A stretch of DNA of 64,000 nt from Maratus speciosus (GCA_963932465.1 OZ010788.1:669560484-669624483), one strand, 5' to 3'; counted from the first letter of the stretch, positions 36,502 through 48,450 are shown. Numbers and translations are program-made. The notes: generated by a model from the sequence alone, not told the origin.

Positions 36502-37517
36502 ACCGCGGTTAGAGAAACTCCAACTAGGTAAGAGAAGCGTCATGAGTTCAAGTACGCATGCTCACTGGAAGAAAAGTGGAGGCTGGAAAAAAAAAACATG
36601 CAAAGCTGATTTCGCTGCTTGGCGCGTTCTCGCCCTTTGGCTACTTTTATTATTATTATTATTATTATTTTAATGCGCGTTCTTGCGAAACGGAACAGGG
36701 TAAAAAAAAATAATTTTTCTCCTTTTTTAGGACGAATCAAAATATTTATCATCGTGCGTTCATTTCTGTTTTTGTCCATATTATAACAAAAGTTGCTCTA
36801 AGCAGGCCTAGCAGCGCTCCTATATTTCCTATAAATTTGAAAAAGTTCCTATTTTTCCTATATTTCCTATTTTTAAATATATGTGATTTTTCCGTGAATA
36901 TATTTTTTAAATTTTGCCGAATTCTGCATTTTTTTTTTTTTTTTAAATCACGAATTTTGTCAATTCTATAAAAAAAAAATATAATAAATATATAAATTTG
37001 TTAGGTTTGTTACGCTACTAAAAATTTCATCATTTGATTGCGAAAATAATCTCTAATTTCATCAATCGGTTGAAGGGGAAAAAAAAATAGTGATCTTCGT
37101 CAATGGATCCTAGAAGAAAAATTTGTCAATTGATTGTTGAAAAAATTGTAAATATTTTTAATATGTTGCTGATAAAAATCGCGAACTTATTTCTATCAAA
37201 TGTGGAATAAAAAATAGCAAATTTTTTCAATAAATCACGTTAAAAATTCATTGATTTCGTAAGCTGCATTAAAAATTTGCTGATTTCGTACACCGCATTA
37301 AAAATTCGCTGATTTCATCAATTTGTTGCTGCAATATATCGCGAAATTTGTCGATTGGTCATTTATAAAAATCATAAATTTGATTAAAAATCATTGAATT
37401 GAATAACTGAAATTACACATTTCAGTACTATTTTACAATACATTTTTAAAGGAATAAAAAACTATCCATGCCTTATGCAAGTTTTTTATCAATAATATTT
37501 TCTAACATTTCTTCGCT

Positions 37518-37536
37518 TGCGGGGGGGGGGGGGGGT
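37518..37536. repeat. Poly-G tract
   Basis: A G run of more than 15 nt in an AT-rich context inside the 8.6-kb element. Comparable runs of C occur at 37924-37940, inside the neighbouring hAT element. Confidence 0.85.
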
Positions 37537-37851
37537 CCAGTTGGTTATGGTTTATTGTTAATTTTTTAAAACTTTTGAATTTAATAACCATCTATGTTAA
37601 TTTTTGTGTGTGTGTGAATCTATTTATTTGGGCCGAAAAATACAAAATATAAACGGTGATCTTACAAAAACAGAATTCATAATTATCAGTAAATTTTTTT
37701 AATATTCCTTGAACTTCGGGATTTAATAACAAATTTTTAGCGTTTATTTTTACTTTATAAATTTAGCACCCTTCAACAAAAATGAATATTTTTATGAATA
37801 TTCAAATTTAGTATATAATATTAATATTCAAATTTTATATATTGTCCAAAA

Positions 37852-38602
37852 CAGGGCTTAATTTCTAGCAAAAAAAGTACCGGAGCCCTGATATTTTGCG
37901 GTACTGGTATTAACAGCTGCACCGCCCCCCCCCCCCCCCCGGTCACTGCAATCTGGATATATTTATATTTTTATTTCGTACATTATTTGCAAAATTTAAA
38001 GCATTTTTTTTTCTTTAGGAAAATAAAGATTTTAAATCTATGAGCATATCTATCAGCTGTCAACAATTCCACTTTTTAGTTATCACTCTTTCCGAATAGT
38101 GATCTTTGCCAAATTTTAATGTTAATTAATTGCAAAATTCTGCGATTAAATATGGTAAGGATTATGATACAGGAAAAAGTGTTAGAGATAGCTCACAGAT
38201 ACGTATTTTTATGAAAATAAAATGAATGAAATTTACAGAAATTAATATTTATATGCTGAAGAATGGAACAATGTGTTTCAATTTCAAAATTTCGAATGTA
38301 AGACAGATTGAGCTTGAGTCAGTCCAAGCCCAAAAACTGATATAAAAATTGAGTTTCATATTCACCTCCTCTAAATTACGTCACATATAAGTGTTTTGAT
38401 AAAAAATAATGCAAATGTTTGGAGATGGAAAGGAAAGGAAAAGGTAATTTAGGCTTCGTTTTTTCGGAAGCGCTATTGCACTGGGCGCCGGAGCCCTGTA
38501 TTTATGAGCTCCGGCGATTTCCAACCAAAATTTAAAATTTTAGTAAAAATAGAGAAGTACCGGAGCTGGGCTCAGGTGGGCTCCGGCGCAAATTAAGCCC
38601 TG
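37852..38602. mobile_element. Non-autonomous hAT element, 751 bp
   Basis: Exact 8-bp TSD gtccaaaa (37844-37851 and 38603-38610). The ends are cagggcttaatttctagc and, reversed, cagggcttaatttgcgccgg. Subterminal agtaccggagc/gctccggcg motifs are inverted. No transposase is present. A diverged relative is at 43344-43697. Confidence 0.9.
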
Positions 38603-38610
38603 GTCCAAAA

Positions 38611-39284
38611 TATATATAAAAAAAAAAACTATGATCGTATACCATTTAATAATGTATTAAAGGTGGTCTCTTTTTTTTTTCTTTTTTGGGGGTGGTGGGG
38701 CGGGGGGTGCCTTTCCAAAAATGCCAATCTCTTTGGCTCATTCACGAAATCTTTTTTACACAGAAATGCATGAAATTTTTGAAAAAAATACTTGTATTCT
38801 ATTTATATTGATTGTCTCCATCCTTAATTTACACAAGGCGATTCTCTAAAGAAGAATTCCCCCATTGAACAACGCGAAACTTTCTGAATCATTTTTAAAC
38901 ATAAAAGCACGATTCTTCAGGTACGATTATTGAAGGGATTTTCAATGCAACAGTTTTTTTATTTTTCTGATAAATGAATTGCAACTTGAATTATAAATTA
39001 TTGCTGTCTCAGAAGGCAACGTTTCCCTTTTCTGCGGTGTCGCGTCCGGAAATTCGGTCCAATTGGAGCTTCGGAAATCCGGCCCAATGGTTTAATATGC
39101 CTTGCGCTTAGATAAAATGTATTCATATATGTATGTATTTTTATATTATTTTACAATATATTAAAAAAAATTCTTTCTATATTTTCAGTGTTAATTTTTA
39201 AAACTGGGAATTTAACGGCCCTGAATATTTATATTTTTTCTTGGGGGGGGGGGGGGGAGGGGAGTTTGGTTGTGTTTATGACGG
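38611..39284. other. Non-coding interior of the 8.6-kb element
   Basis: AT-rich sequence with T- and G-runs. No gene or recognisable element is seen. Confidence 0.5.
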
Positions 39285-39505
39285 CCAGTTATCAAGACGA
39301 GGGATATAGGCCCTAAGGGGGGGGAGTGCCCTTCGTGGGGGTCTTTCTAAGGGACCCTAACCCGTATTAACGCTTGGAAATCCAAGGTTCGAAGAAAACC
39401 ACGAAAACTCCGAACGATTAGGCCGACGGGAGCGATTGGGTTCGAATCCAGCACCTCCCGTCTACCAGCTTCGAGAGCAGAACCTCTCGGCCACTGGTGC
39501 GGTGG
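39285..39505 (-). mobile_element. tRNA-derived SINE
   Basis: The minus strand reads agtggccgagaggttctgc (A box, tRNA-Ser-like), then gctggattcgaacccaa (B-box region), followed by a conserved-looking body (cggagttttcgtggttttct, tggatttccaagcg) and a tail with gggttagggtccc. This is the layout of tRNA-headed SINEs. Flanking duplications are not clear. Confidence 0.6.
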
Positions 39506-40590
39506 GGGGGGGGAGGATTTTGAGGTTAAGGTTTAGAACTTAGCTCATACATATATTTGGAGCAAAATGTAAACATTTACTTCATCCGACATTACATAAA
39601 AAACTTAATTTATTTCTTACACTCCTAAAATGTATAGGAACCAAAATGAAAAAAAAAATGTATGATCCCCCTCTAAAATGTATATTGCTTATCTCCGTGC
39701 ACAATTTATCCTAAGGATGCCTAGAAAATTAATAAATAATTATATAAATTAATATATTTCACGAAGTCACACATTCAGGATATCATTGTGCGTCTTAAAA
39801 TGCATGAAATTTGCAGGTAGTCATGCATGAAATTTTATATTCCAGCTCTTTCGAATCGAATATCGTTTTTAGTTTTCCTTATATTACATTTTTAATTATA
39901 ATCGATCGCCCCACAATGACGACTGATAGCAGAGATTTATTTGTCGAATGGAGAAGTCAACTGCATTTAATTTTTTGTAACCCCCCCCTTTTTTTTTGCC
40001 CTATTTTGTATTGTACAGTAAGAAGACCGAAGCACAAAAAATGATATTCTAAATTTACACTTCACAAAATTTCCACCTTTAATTTCCTCTGACATCCCTT
40101 CCCCATCATATAAAATTAAGTTTTTTTAAAATTTCCAACTTAATACATACGTACTCATCCTCCCAAAATTGTTTTGAATTTATATGCGTATTTGATGTAT
40201 GAAGCATTATTCTTAATTTAATAAAAATGAATACTGTATTAAGTTATTTCTAGTAATTAGATATTTTTATGTTATTAAAATTACAACAAAAATATTTAAA
40301 TGTAATTTTATTCGATGTTTTTGCATTAAAATATATGTTTCTTTTTAATTATTAAAATATAGTCCTTGGGTCATATTAAGTATTAAAACTTAGTTTCATT
40401 AAGAAGAACGGATCTAAAAAATTATAATATTTTATTAACTGATAATAAATTATTAAAAAGAAATATATAAATAAATAAAATTAAATATTAAAACATAGTT
40501 TTATTGACAAGAATCGATTTAAAAAAAAAAAAAAAATCAGAGTAACTGGTAACAAATCAATAAAAAAATAAACAAAATTTTAAAAGGCGA
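39506..40590. other. Non-coding interior of the 8.6-kb element
   Basis: AT-rich and without recognisable genes. The 77-codon ORF at 39811-40044 has no domain signature and crosses C- and T-runs. Confidence 0.5.
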
Positions 40591-40676
40591 AATAAAGAGG
40601 ATCGAACTCGCCACCTTTGAATTACTAGATATGTGCTTTAACCATCACGCCATATCATCTACGTGGATTTTTACGA
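40591..40676 (-). mobile_element. tRNA-derived SINE or tRNA pseudogene
   Basis: On the minus strand an A box (tggcgtgatggttaaagca) and a B box (gagttcgatcctc) are correctly spaced. The acceptor stem does not pair, so it is not a functional tRNA. The extent of any SINE tail (toward lower coordinates, AT-rich) is unclear. Confidence 0.5.
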
Positions 40677-41189
40677 AACGACTCTATTACTCCCCACATA
40701 AGTTCATAGGAGGATTTCGCGCTTGGCGATTTTTCTTTCTTCGCCAACACCTATTTTGATTACAGATGACAGCAAAGAGGGAAAAAAAAATGCTTGTGAA
40801 TCGATTTCACTAAAACAAAGCAAGGATATATATACATTTTAGTCATAGAAATAAAAATACTCCAAATTATATATATATATATTAAAATATAATCAGAAAA
40901 AGAAAGAATAATGCTCGTGCTGACAAAATGAAAACGAAACTTAAGGGAGGAAAAAAATATTTTTTCAAGAAAATTGCGATATTCTTAGACAAAATTGTGT
41001 TTATATCCATAATGTAAACATTTCTGAACCTGAAAATTGGTGTTAAAAATCTAAACAAGCGTGAAAATATTATGAATTACATAACTTTAAAAACGCTCTA
41101 TTTTCGTCCTGTGTAATGTCTATGGTAGCGCTACAGTCGATCGCCTGCGGCGGTTGAAAACAGCTTTGGACCAATCAGAATTTATTGCC

Positions 41190-41262
41190 ATCATGTCGCT
41201 TCTCTTATCCATTGTAGGTTCTCTAACCGCGGTAGCCTGTCTTTCTCGTTAGCCTCGGCGGA
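41190..41262 (-). repeat. Inverted copy of the 36.34-36.54 kb sequence
   Basis: Reversed, it reads cgaggctaacgagaaagaca, then ggctaccgcggttagagaa and aagagaagcg, matching 36345-36378 joined to 36502-36539. It gives the empty site of the hairpin MITE. The 8.6-kb element thus carries internal inverted duplications as well as its ends. Confidence 0.75.
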
Positions 41263-41267
41263 CAGAT

Positions 41268-41554
41268 CATCGCCCCCTGAATACTAGGCCTGAGCGCTCA
41301 CACAAAAATGACACAAAAATGGCGGCTGCCGAAGGCGGATTTTTTTTAGCGTAGGTACGGTCCCTTAAATGTTGACACCAGTATTTTATAAAAGATTTCT
41401 GTACCTTGTTTATTCTCAGAAAAGTGAAGCGGAAAAAACTTCAAAAAATTATTGGTAGGAATATTTAAGGGACCGTACACACTCTGAAATAAATCCGCCT
41501 TCGGCAGCCGCCATTTTTGGTCCAGCGCTCAGGCCTAGTATTCAGGGGGCGGTG
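41268..41554. mobile_element. MITE with 8-bp TSD, 287 bp
   Basis: It is flanked by ggacagat (41260-41267 and 41555-41562). The ends are catcgccccctgaatactag and, reversed, caccgccccctgaatactag. Inner inverted arms include atggcggctgccgaaggcgg and tacggtccctta. Long arms and an 8-bp TSD suggest a hAT-type MITE. It is GC-richer than its surroundings. Confidence 0.9.
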
Positions 41555-41562
41555 GGACAGAT

Positions 41563-42490
41563 TCGCCTCGCTTCGCTCGTTTCCATAGTATTTAATGCTG
41601 TTCTGCGTTGGAAGCTTAAGCACCGCGTTGACTTAACTTCTTTCTGTGAATGATTTTAATTATTCTAATATTTTAACAGAGTTTTCGAAAACAAAGCTTA
41701 GTAAATGCGCTATATCAAGGTGTTCTACTAACTTTCGGAGAACATAATACAGATTTAACAATACAGTTCAGAGTCTCAAATCCGAACGTCGAAATACGGA
41801 ATTTTGTTAACTGCCGATTATTATTCTGGAAAATCGCAACGAAAAACACTAAAATCGCAGAGGACAAAATTTACTATATTATGCTGCAGTTTTAAAACCG
41901 AATTATTTTTACGAATGTCAAAAAATTTCTGCCGAACACGAAAATCTCTAAAAATTGCATAAAAGAATCGCGAGAAATTCCTTATAAACTTTAATGAAAG
42001 AGGAAAAAAAGGAGGACAGCATTTACTATATTGGACTAAAAGATTACAAACTTTCACACATGCAGACAAATCACCATCAAATGGGGGAAAAAAGGTCCAA
42101 AGTTCAAAACTCGCAGGGGAGAAAATTTATTATATTTGAATAAAAGTTGGTACCCGAGTTCCTTTTACAAATCTAAAAAAAAAAAAAAAAATAAAATAAA
42201 ATAAAAAGCCACAGAACATTATAAAACTTTAAAAATCGCATAAAAAAATCACAAAAAATGCAAAAATCTCTGCACGAACTCCGAATACACTTTATTGAAA
42301 TCATGACAAGATTTACTATATTGTGCTAAAAAAAAATAAAGCCGGATTCATTTTACTCATATGTAAAAATCTACGCAAAAATTTTAAAAAAAGTCAAAAA
42401 CTGCATATGAAAATTTCATTTGTTATTGTGATTTTTTTTACTTTTTTAAAAAAATTTCCTCTATTAAAATATTTGCTTTAGCATTATCTT
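41563..42490. other. Non-coding, A-rich interior of the 8.6-kb element
   Basis: No gene is recognised. The words 'atttactatatt' and 'aaaatcgcag/ataaaa' recur, suggesting decayed short repeats near 41865, 42020, 42120 and 42310. Confidence 0.4.
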
Positions 42491-42494
42491 TTTT

Positions 42495-43035
42495 TTTACT
42501 TTCTTTTACCTATAATAGAAGAAAGTATTGTAGTCGAAATTTTGTTCGATATCCGGTTTTCAACGGATTTTCACGTTTTAAAGGTGAGATAGCCCGAAAA
42601 ACATGTTTTTACAAAATATCTGTCTGTCCTTATCTATGTGTGTCTCATTATATCATCGGAAAGTATATGAAGTTATGCATAGAATTGAACCAAATTTCAT
42701 ATATAGGTGTTTTGCTGTGATGTTGCTGTAATAGCAATTTTTGTGCCACTATTCTATCATCGAAAAGTGTATGAAGTTATGCATAGCATTGAACAAAATT
42801 TCGTGCGTATGTTTACTAAGCCAGCAAGTCCACGCTGAATTTGGGCATATTCCGCCGGGAGTGAGCGCTGTAATAGCGATTTTTGTGCCATGAAAGCATA
42901 CGAAGTTAGACATACATTTGAACCAAACTTCATACATGGGGCGCTGTGATAAGGATTTTTGTGCGATTTTCTCGATTTTTCGTAGATCTGTTGTACATCG
43001 GCTGCTGATGCAGCGACACGCACTTGGTATCTTAG
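42495..43035 (+). repeat. TCTGTC-rich dispersed repeat, copy 2
   Basis: It begins with agaagaaagtattg and tatccggttttcaacggatt, then atctgtctgtcc, as in the copy at 481. It continues with three degenerate tandem units around 'gaagttatgcatag.attgaac.aaatttc' and 'tgtaatagcgatttttgtgcc'. The overlapping ORFs on both strands reflect the tandem units. Confidence 0.65.
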
Positions 43036-43343
43036 CTAACCCGGCGATTACCAAACAGCTGACGTACAATAGGATAACGATAATATTGATTTTATTAAAT
43101 ATTATGTTCGAGATTAACTGGTTTTTACTCTGATTAATAAAATGAAGCAGAAATTTAACATGAAAATTTAGCTTATCAAAGCCTAAATTTTATTTTTTTC
43201 TCTCCCATCGCCAATCTTTTGCGTTCTTTCCTACCAAAGCGCTTACGTATGTGACGTAGTGTATCATATGTAGGTTTTTTTTTTAATCGTTTCAAAACGA
43301 CGATGAGGAATGTCAGAATTAGGCGCAACTGTTTCACATAAAG

Positions 43344-43697
43344 CAGTGCTTAATTTGCACTGGAGCTCACCGGAGCTCAGTTCCGGTACTTCTTTGTTCT
43401 TAATGAATACTTAAATGTTTGCCGGAATCCACCGGAGCTCATAATTACTGCGCTCCGGAGCCCACAGGAACAGCGTTTCCGAAAAACGATGCCTACATTA
43501 CATTTTCTTTTCCTCCCAACTCTAATTCTTTGCATTCATTAATACCCTGTATTGGTCGGTATTATTAACCGGTCGGGTATTATTAATCGGTATTATTATA
43601 CAGGGTAATATTAACCCTGTATTGGTCGGTTATTACCGTAGAATATTAGAGCTCCAGTACTTTTTTTTTTTTTTTTTTTGCTAGAAAGTAAGTCCTG
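43344..43697. mobile_element. Diverged hAT-type relative of the 37852 element
   Basis: The ends are cagtgcttaatttgcactgg and, reversed, caggacttactttctagc. Inside are the same accggagctc/gctccggagc motifs. An 8-bp TSD is not convincing. An internal inverted repeat around 43.56-43.63 kb (ccctgtattggtcggt) is extra relative to the longer copy. Confidence 0.65.
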
Positions 43698-44575
43698 TCT
43701 ATATATATATACATATATATATTGCTACAGATATTTGAATCATATTGATGTGCATTTGAAACTAAAGAATTTAAAAATTTAATTTTGATTATTAATAATG
43801 AAGATCAATGATTTTACAACATGATAGTGTGTGAAAAGTATTATTCACATGCATTATTGAAAATATGATAATGGATCTTACTTTTTTTCTTTTCTATTTT
43901 TTGAAAATGTTAATACATTGTTAAATCTGTATACCTACATAAATTTTTTTTCTATTGTTTCCTATTTGTATGGAGGAATGTTATATTTGATGTGTTTTAT
44001 AAGATAACAGGGATATTTTATTACTGAAGTTGTTTTAAATTTTACGATATTATTATTTGAATATTATAATGTAAGAGATATGCATAGTACATATTTTTTT
44101 ACGGAATGGAATTAGTTTAATTATAGAGCAATATTATTGTATTATTTTGATCCTGAATAAGCATAGTGACATTAATGCGTTATTGTTAAAAGTTTTGATG
44201 TGCGATTTTTGTTTAATTTATTCTGTTTGATAATACTAGTCTTTTTTATACTATTGCTTTGTAATCGTATTCATATAATTCATTCATTCATTTTATTTTA
44301 CAATAGTTTAAAAGTTTTCATTTGTACTTTTACACATTAAAAATTTAATTTTTTTTCGCGAATTTACTCAAGTATTTAAATGTAAACAAACGTTCCGTGA
44401 TATTATTTAACCATCATGCATTTTATATTTAATTAACTCCAATGAAGGTTTGAACAAATTATTTTAAGGAAAGTGATTTCGTGCAATTTACTTTCGAAGA
44501 TCTGCTTTTTAAAAATTTATTTTACTTCATATTTCATTCTTTCGCATCCATTTACTTTATGACGGCTGGTCGATC
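43698..44575. other. Non-coding interior of the 8.6-kb element
   Basis: AT-rich with no gene seen. The last 190 bp before 44774 are the degenerate right terminal repeat. Confidence 0.5.
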
Positions 44576-44778
44576 TCCAATCTTGTCCGCCACGTGACGT
44601 TTCAGTCCTGCTCTACTCTGATTGGCTATCCTTCAAATGGAACAACCTTATGATAGAAGAACCTTGGCTCGGATTAAATAAGGCAAAATTTACAATAAAA
44701 ATTTACTGGTGAGAATAATCACGGATTCTGAGCACCTTACGTGGCACGTATACTGGTCGCTCGTCCCCAAGGGATTAA

Positions 44779-45606
44779 CGCGATTTTTACCACATTTAGT
44801 TCTAATGCAATAATAATAATAAAATATTTTCATCTCGTCTTTCAGGTTAAAATTGAAACTCATTATTCTAGCTCTCGCTGAATCAAATTAAAAATGTTGA
44901 ATAATTTATTTTCGAATTAAACATTACAGCCATTGTTCCCAGTATTTAAACATAATCAACTAAGTTCTTAAATATTTCAAACACAATCTATTGTCTTGAA
45001 ATTTATCCACTGGTAGACAGACATGCATAGACATGAATGCAAGACATGAATAACATTCAATTCCACTAAGGCTTATAATGAATCCATCGGTAGAGGCATT
45101 CGTACCTCGGGGCGTCAGCATTGCATTAGTTAGAATAAAGTGTTTGGTCAGAGTTTTTTTTTTTTTACTTTAGCTTTTAATTCTCATCAGATAAGTATTG
45201 TCATGTTCACGCTACCGAACTACCAATTAAGTGTGTTGTACATTAGCTGGACTTTGTGTCAATTCCTTTTTTAGAAGATAATGTAAAGCGTTTTTTATTT
45301 GTTTTGGTCTATAAAATTTTTTCTTATATTTTCCCGTTTAATAAATAAGCTTAAATTTGTGCTATCCATTTCATTTTTAAATTTGGTATTTGAAATTAAA
45401 CAAACAACTACAATAACAATAAAAATAATAATAACAATAATATAAATAATAGTAATAATAATGCAGAAATTAAATTGATTTGGATTTAAACTCTTCTTTT
45501 TTAGAAGCTATGGGCATATTTTATCAATTTTATTTCCAACCACTTTTATTAGATTGTGTTTTGTTTAATAAACTTTATACACGTATAACAGTGCGCTTAC
45601 ATACCA
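44779..45606 (+). repeat. Tandem array, resumed after the 8.6-kb insertion
   Basis: It carries the landmark near 44868 and the block 'atgaatccatcggtagaggcattcgtacc...gcattgcattagttag', as in units at 33.7 and 35.05 kb. It continues at about 45790-46030 beyond a MITE. Confidence 0.75.
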
Positions 45607-45610
45607 TTAA

Positions 45611-45784
45611 ACCCTCTGAGGGGCAAGCAATAATATCTCTGTAATATTGAATTCTCACCGGAATAATTGAAGAATTTTATTTTAAAACATGTAAAAGTAA
45701 TGTTTTTAGATTTCGCCTCCAAAATTAAAAATATAAAATTTTGTTAAAAGCTTCTGGTATTATACCCCACCGCCCCTCCAGGGC
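45611..45784. mobile_element. TTAA-type MITE, 174 bp
   Basis: Exact TTAA flanks (45607-45610 and 45785-45788). The ends are accctctgaggggcaagc and, reversed, gccctggaggggcggtgg. They are similar in form to the termini at 1629-2678. Confidence 0.75.
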
Positions 45785-46155
45785 TTAAAAAAGTAATGGT
45801 GGGTCCGCCTGAGTAGCAAGTCTGGAATCATTATGAATTTTGACCGAGGGAAGATGTCACGAACGATATTTAATTTGAGCGAGCGTTATAATGAATCTAT
45901 TGGCAGAGACATCCGAAGCTTGTCGCGACAGAACATTACTAAGAATGTTGTGTTTGAGCGGCATTTTCTCTTACATTTAATTGTCATTAGAATATGACAA
46001 ACTTCTCGGTTTTAAGGCTGTTAGTCAGTGGACTTACTTATTCCCCTCACTCAAGTTTATGGGTGTATGATGCATTCGTACATTTAAAATATCTCCCCAG
46101 GAAATTAATATTTTAACTTTTCCCGTGTACTCATCTTAAAGAATGTCTCTTTTTA

Positions 46156-47075
46156 GGTGCGTTCGTAATTATATAAATACGTAGCACCTATAGTCGTCGT
46201 TCAGTCCGTCCGTCTGTCCGCATGTAACAGAGCAAAAACTACCCAACCGAATGGTCTGAAATTTCAAATATATGATTGTTGCAAAATTTTGTCGAGCCAT
46301 TTCAAATTTTATGAAAATCGGATGTATAGTTTAATTACAGGGACAGTCAAAAGTTTTTCTTTACATTACGGCCAATGGGAAAAATTATTGCAAGTGCATT
46401 TTAATGATATTACAGCCTTCCGAATGGTCTGAAATTTTAAAGATATAATTGTTGCAAAGTTTTGTTGAGCTATTTCAAATTTTAGGAAAATCGGATGTAT
46501 AGTTTAATGACAGGGACAGTCAAAAGTTTTTCTTTACATTACGGCCAATGGGAAAAATTATTGCAAGTGCATTTTAATGATATTACAGCCTTCCGAATGG
46601 TCTGAAATTTTAAAGATATAATTGTTGCAAAGTTTTGTTGAGCTATTTCAAATTTTAGGAAAATCGGATGTATAGTTTAATGACAGGGACAGTCAAAAGT
46701 TTTTCTTTACATTACGGCCAATGGGAAAAATTATTGCAAGTGCATTTTAATGATATTACAGCCTTCCGAATGGTCTGAAATTTTAAAGATATAATTGTTG
46801 CAAAGTTTTGTTGAGCTATTTCAAATTTTAGGAAAATCGGATGTATAGTTTAATTACAGGGACAGTCAAAAGTGTTCCGTTACATTACGGGAAATGGGAA
46901 AAAATTATTGGAAGTGCATTTTAATGATGTATCAGACTATGCGCTTTATGAAGTGCAAAAAAGGATACATTCAGTACAATATGGGGTGCAAAAAATAATT
47001 ATAAAACTAGTTATAGTACGAACGCACCTCATTTGCCACATTTGACGAGCAATTTCCAACTTGTTTCCTTAGTTA
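46156..47075 (+). mobile_element. MITE-like element carrying a 173-bp tandem array
   Basis: The left end aggtgcgttcgtaattatat and the inverse atagtacgaacgcacct (to 47030) form inverted repeats. Similarity to the copy at 61.5 kb continues to about 47075 (gagcaatttccaacttgttt), so the true right end is uncertain. A ccgtccgtctgtccgcat tract follows the left end. It is non-coding. Confidence 0.65.
46341..46905 (+). repeat. 173-bp tandem repeat
   Basis: The start word ggacagtcaaaag recurs at 46341, 46514, 46687 and 46860, exactly 173 bp apart. Units contain cattacggccaatgggaaaa, tccgaatggtctgaaatttt and aaaatcggatgtatagttta, and the first three are almost identical, indicating recent amplification or homogenisation. 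Confidence 0.95.
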
Positions 47076-47396
47076 TCAAAATAATTCTATATAATTTTTT
47101 GTGAAAAATTAAAATTTGCCCTTTTAAGTTCGTCAGTTTTTAACACATAAAGTATTAAATTAGGCATAGATTTTAGAAATATTCTGAGAACTAAGAAAAA
47201 AATAAACATATTTTACGAAGAGTAGGTACAAAGGAAAAATGAGTTAAAAATATTAATTTCCAGAGGAGAAATTTTAAATATACGAATATAATACGAATAT
47301 ATGTATATAATATACGAATATATGTATTCTACGCCCATAGACATAACATTAGAGAGGGGATTTTTTGGAAATTTGGAAAATGACTTGCAGCCTTAA

Positions 47397-47595
47397 CCCA
47401 TTCGGGACCGACGGCTTTTACGCTAATTTTATTCAGTTGGCACCACTCTTTAAGAAAAAGTTCTCTTAGGTAAACAATCACAAAAATGCTCTAATTAAAG
47501 AAAGCAAATATTACTTTTCTTTTTTAGTGGTGTCTAAAACAAATTATGTATGCTCTTTTTGATGATGCCTATATGCACCCATGGTTCCGAATGGG
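47397..47595. mobile_element. TTAA-type MITE, 199 bp
   Basis: Exact TTAA flanks (47393-47396 and 47596-47599). The ends are cccattcgggaccgacgg and, reversed, cccattcggaaccatggg. It is non-coding. Confidence 0.85.
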
Positions 47596-47610
47596 TTAAG
47601 TAGCACGAAA

Positions 47611-48010
47611 GTCGTAGACCGGAAGGCACAGTCAATCATCTCATCGAGTTCACGGCTGAAATTCTAGAATGAGTTAAAAATCGATTCACATATTAAAACG
47701 CAATCGGTCTGCCACGTTCTATCTTGTTGGAAAACACCTGATAACCTGATTTTAGCGGTTGACTCGTAGGCTTACAATTGTCTTTTCCTGCATCCAGTCT
47801 TCCATGTTTTCATGCCTTTGGATGCAGGAAAACACAATTATAAACCTACGAGTCAACCGGTAAAATCGGATTTTCAGGTGTTTTCCACCAAGATATGACT
47901 TGGCAGATCGATTGCGTTTTAATACGCGAATCAATTTTTAACTAATTCTGGAATTTCAGCCGTAAACTCGATGAGGTGATTGTCTATTCTGCCGTCTCCC
48001 GGTCTATAGA
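47611..48010. mobile_element. Foldback element centred near 47815
   Basis: Two arms of about 190 bp are inverted copies, e.g. gttgactcgtaggcttacaa and its inverse, gcaatcg.tctgcca and its inverse, with outer ends reading tagaccgg. The 60-codon ORF inside is a by-product. The TSD is unclear. Confidence 0.75.
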
Positions 48011-48450
48011 CTTCAATTCATATTCATATTCAAGTTCAACTATAATTGATAAAGGGTGCTCTTGACAACGACAGCAGTTTCTTAGAGCAATATTCCTGAA
48101 GCGCAACGCAAATATTTCAGATTGTATTTTTAAGTATTACTATGATCCAATACAATACTCTATAATACCAGTACATGATATACCTGTATACAATGGTGCT
48201 ATAAAATATAATATTTTATCATTAATCCGGGATGGTTCTTACTTTTTCACCAATAAATACAAATTATAATCGTCACCATATTTAGTCGGAGACAATTGCT
48301 ACAAATTCTCCGATAAAATTTGTTGAAGATTACTTAAAAAGAATTAGTGGTAACAATTGTAAAAACCATACGCACTATGTGTCTGTCAGACCCAGAACAT
48401 ATCCTGCCGGGTTAAATCAATGATCAAACACTAGTCTAATCATAATTATA

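Larger units (their letters stand above)
36166..44774. mobile_element. 8.6-kb TTAA-flanked element with degenerate long terminal inverted repeats
   Basis: It interrupts an array unit: left flank 'ttttactctgcttta', right flank 'ttaacgcgatttttaccaca', which join into the sequence of intact units. The right TSD is TTAA (44775-44778); the left is TTTA, one change. The ends are cccctttcgggacgagc and, reversed, tcccttggggacgagc. Weaker inverted similarity continues for about 190 bp on each side (ttttgccta.tttaatc, then gtca.gtggcggaca). There is no transposase. Nested inside are two hAT-type elements, two MITEs, two tRNA-derived SINEs and a TCTGTC-rich repeat. piggyBac and Kolobok types are both possible. 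Confidence 0.75.

Noticed and set aside
42749..43069. Overlapping ORFs of 106 and 88 codons (minus) and 71 codons (plus)
   Set aside because: They fall in the tandem units of the TCTGTC-rich repeat; open frames on both strands indicate repeat composition, not a gene.
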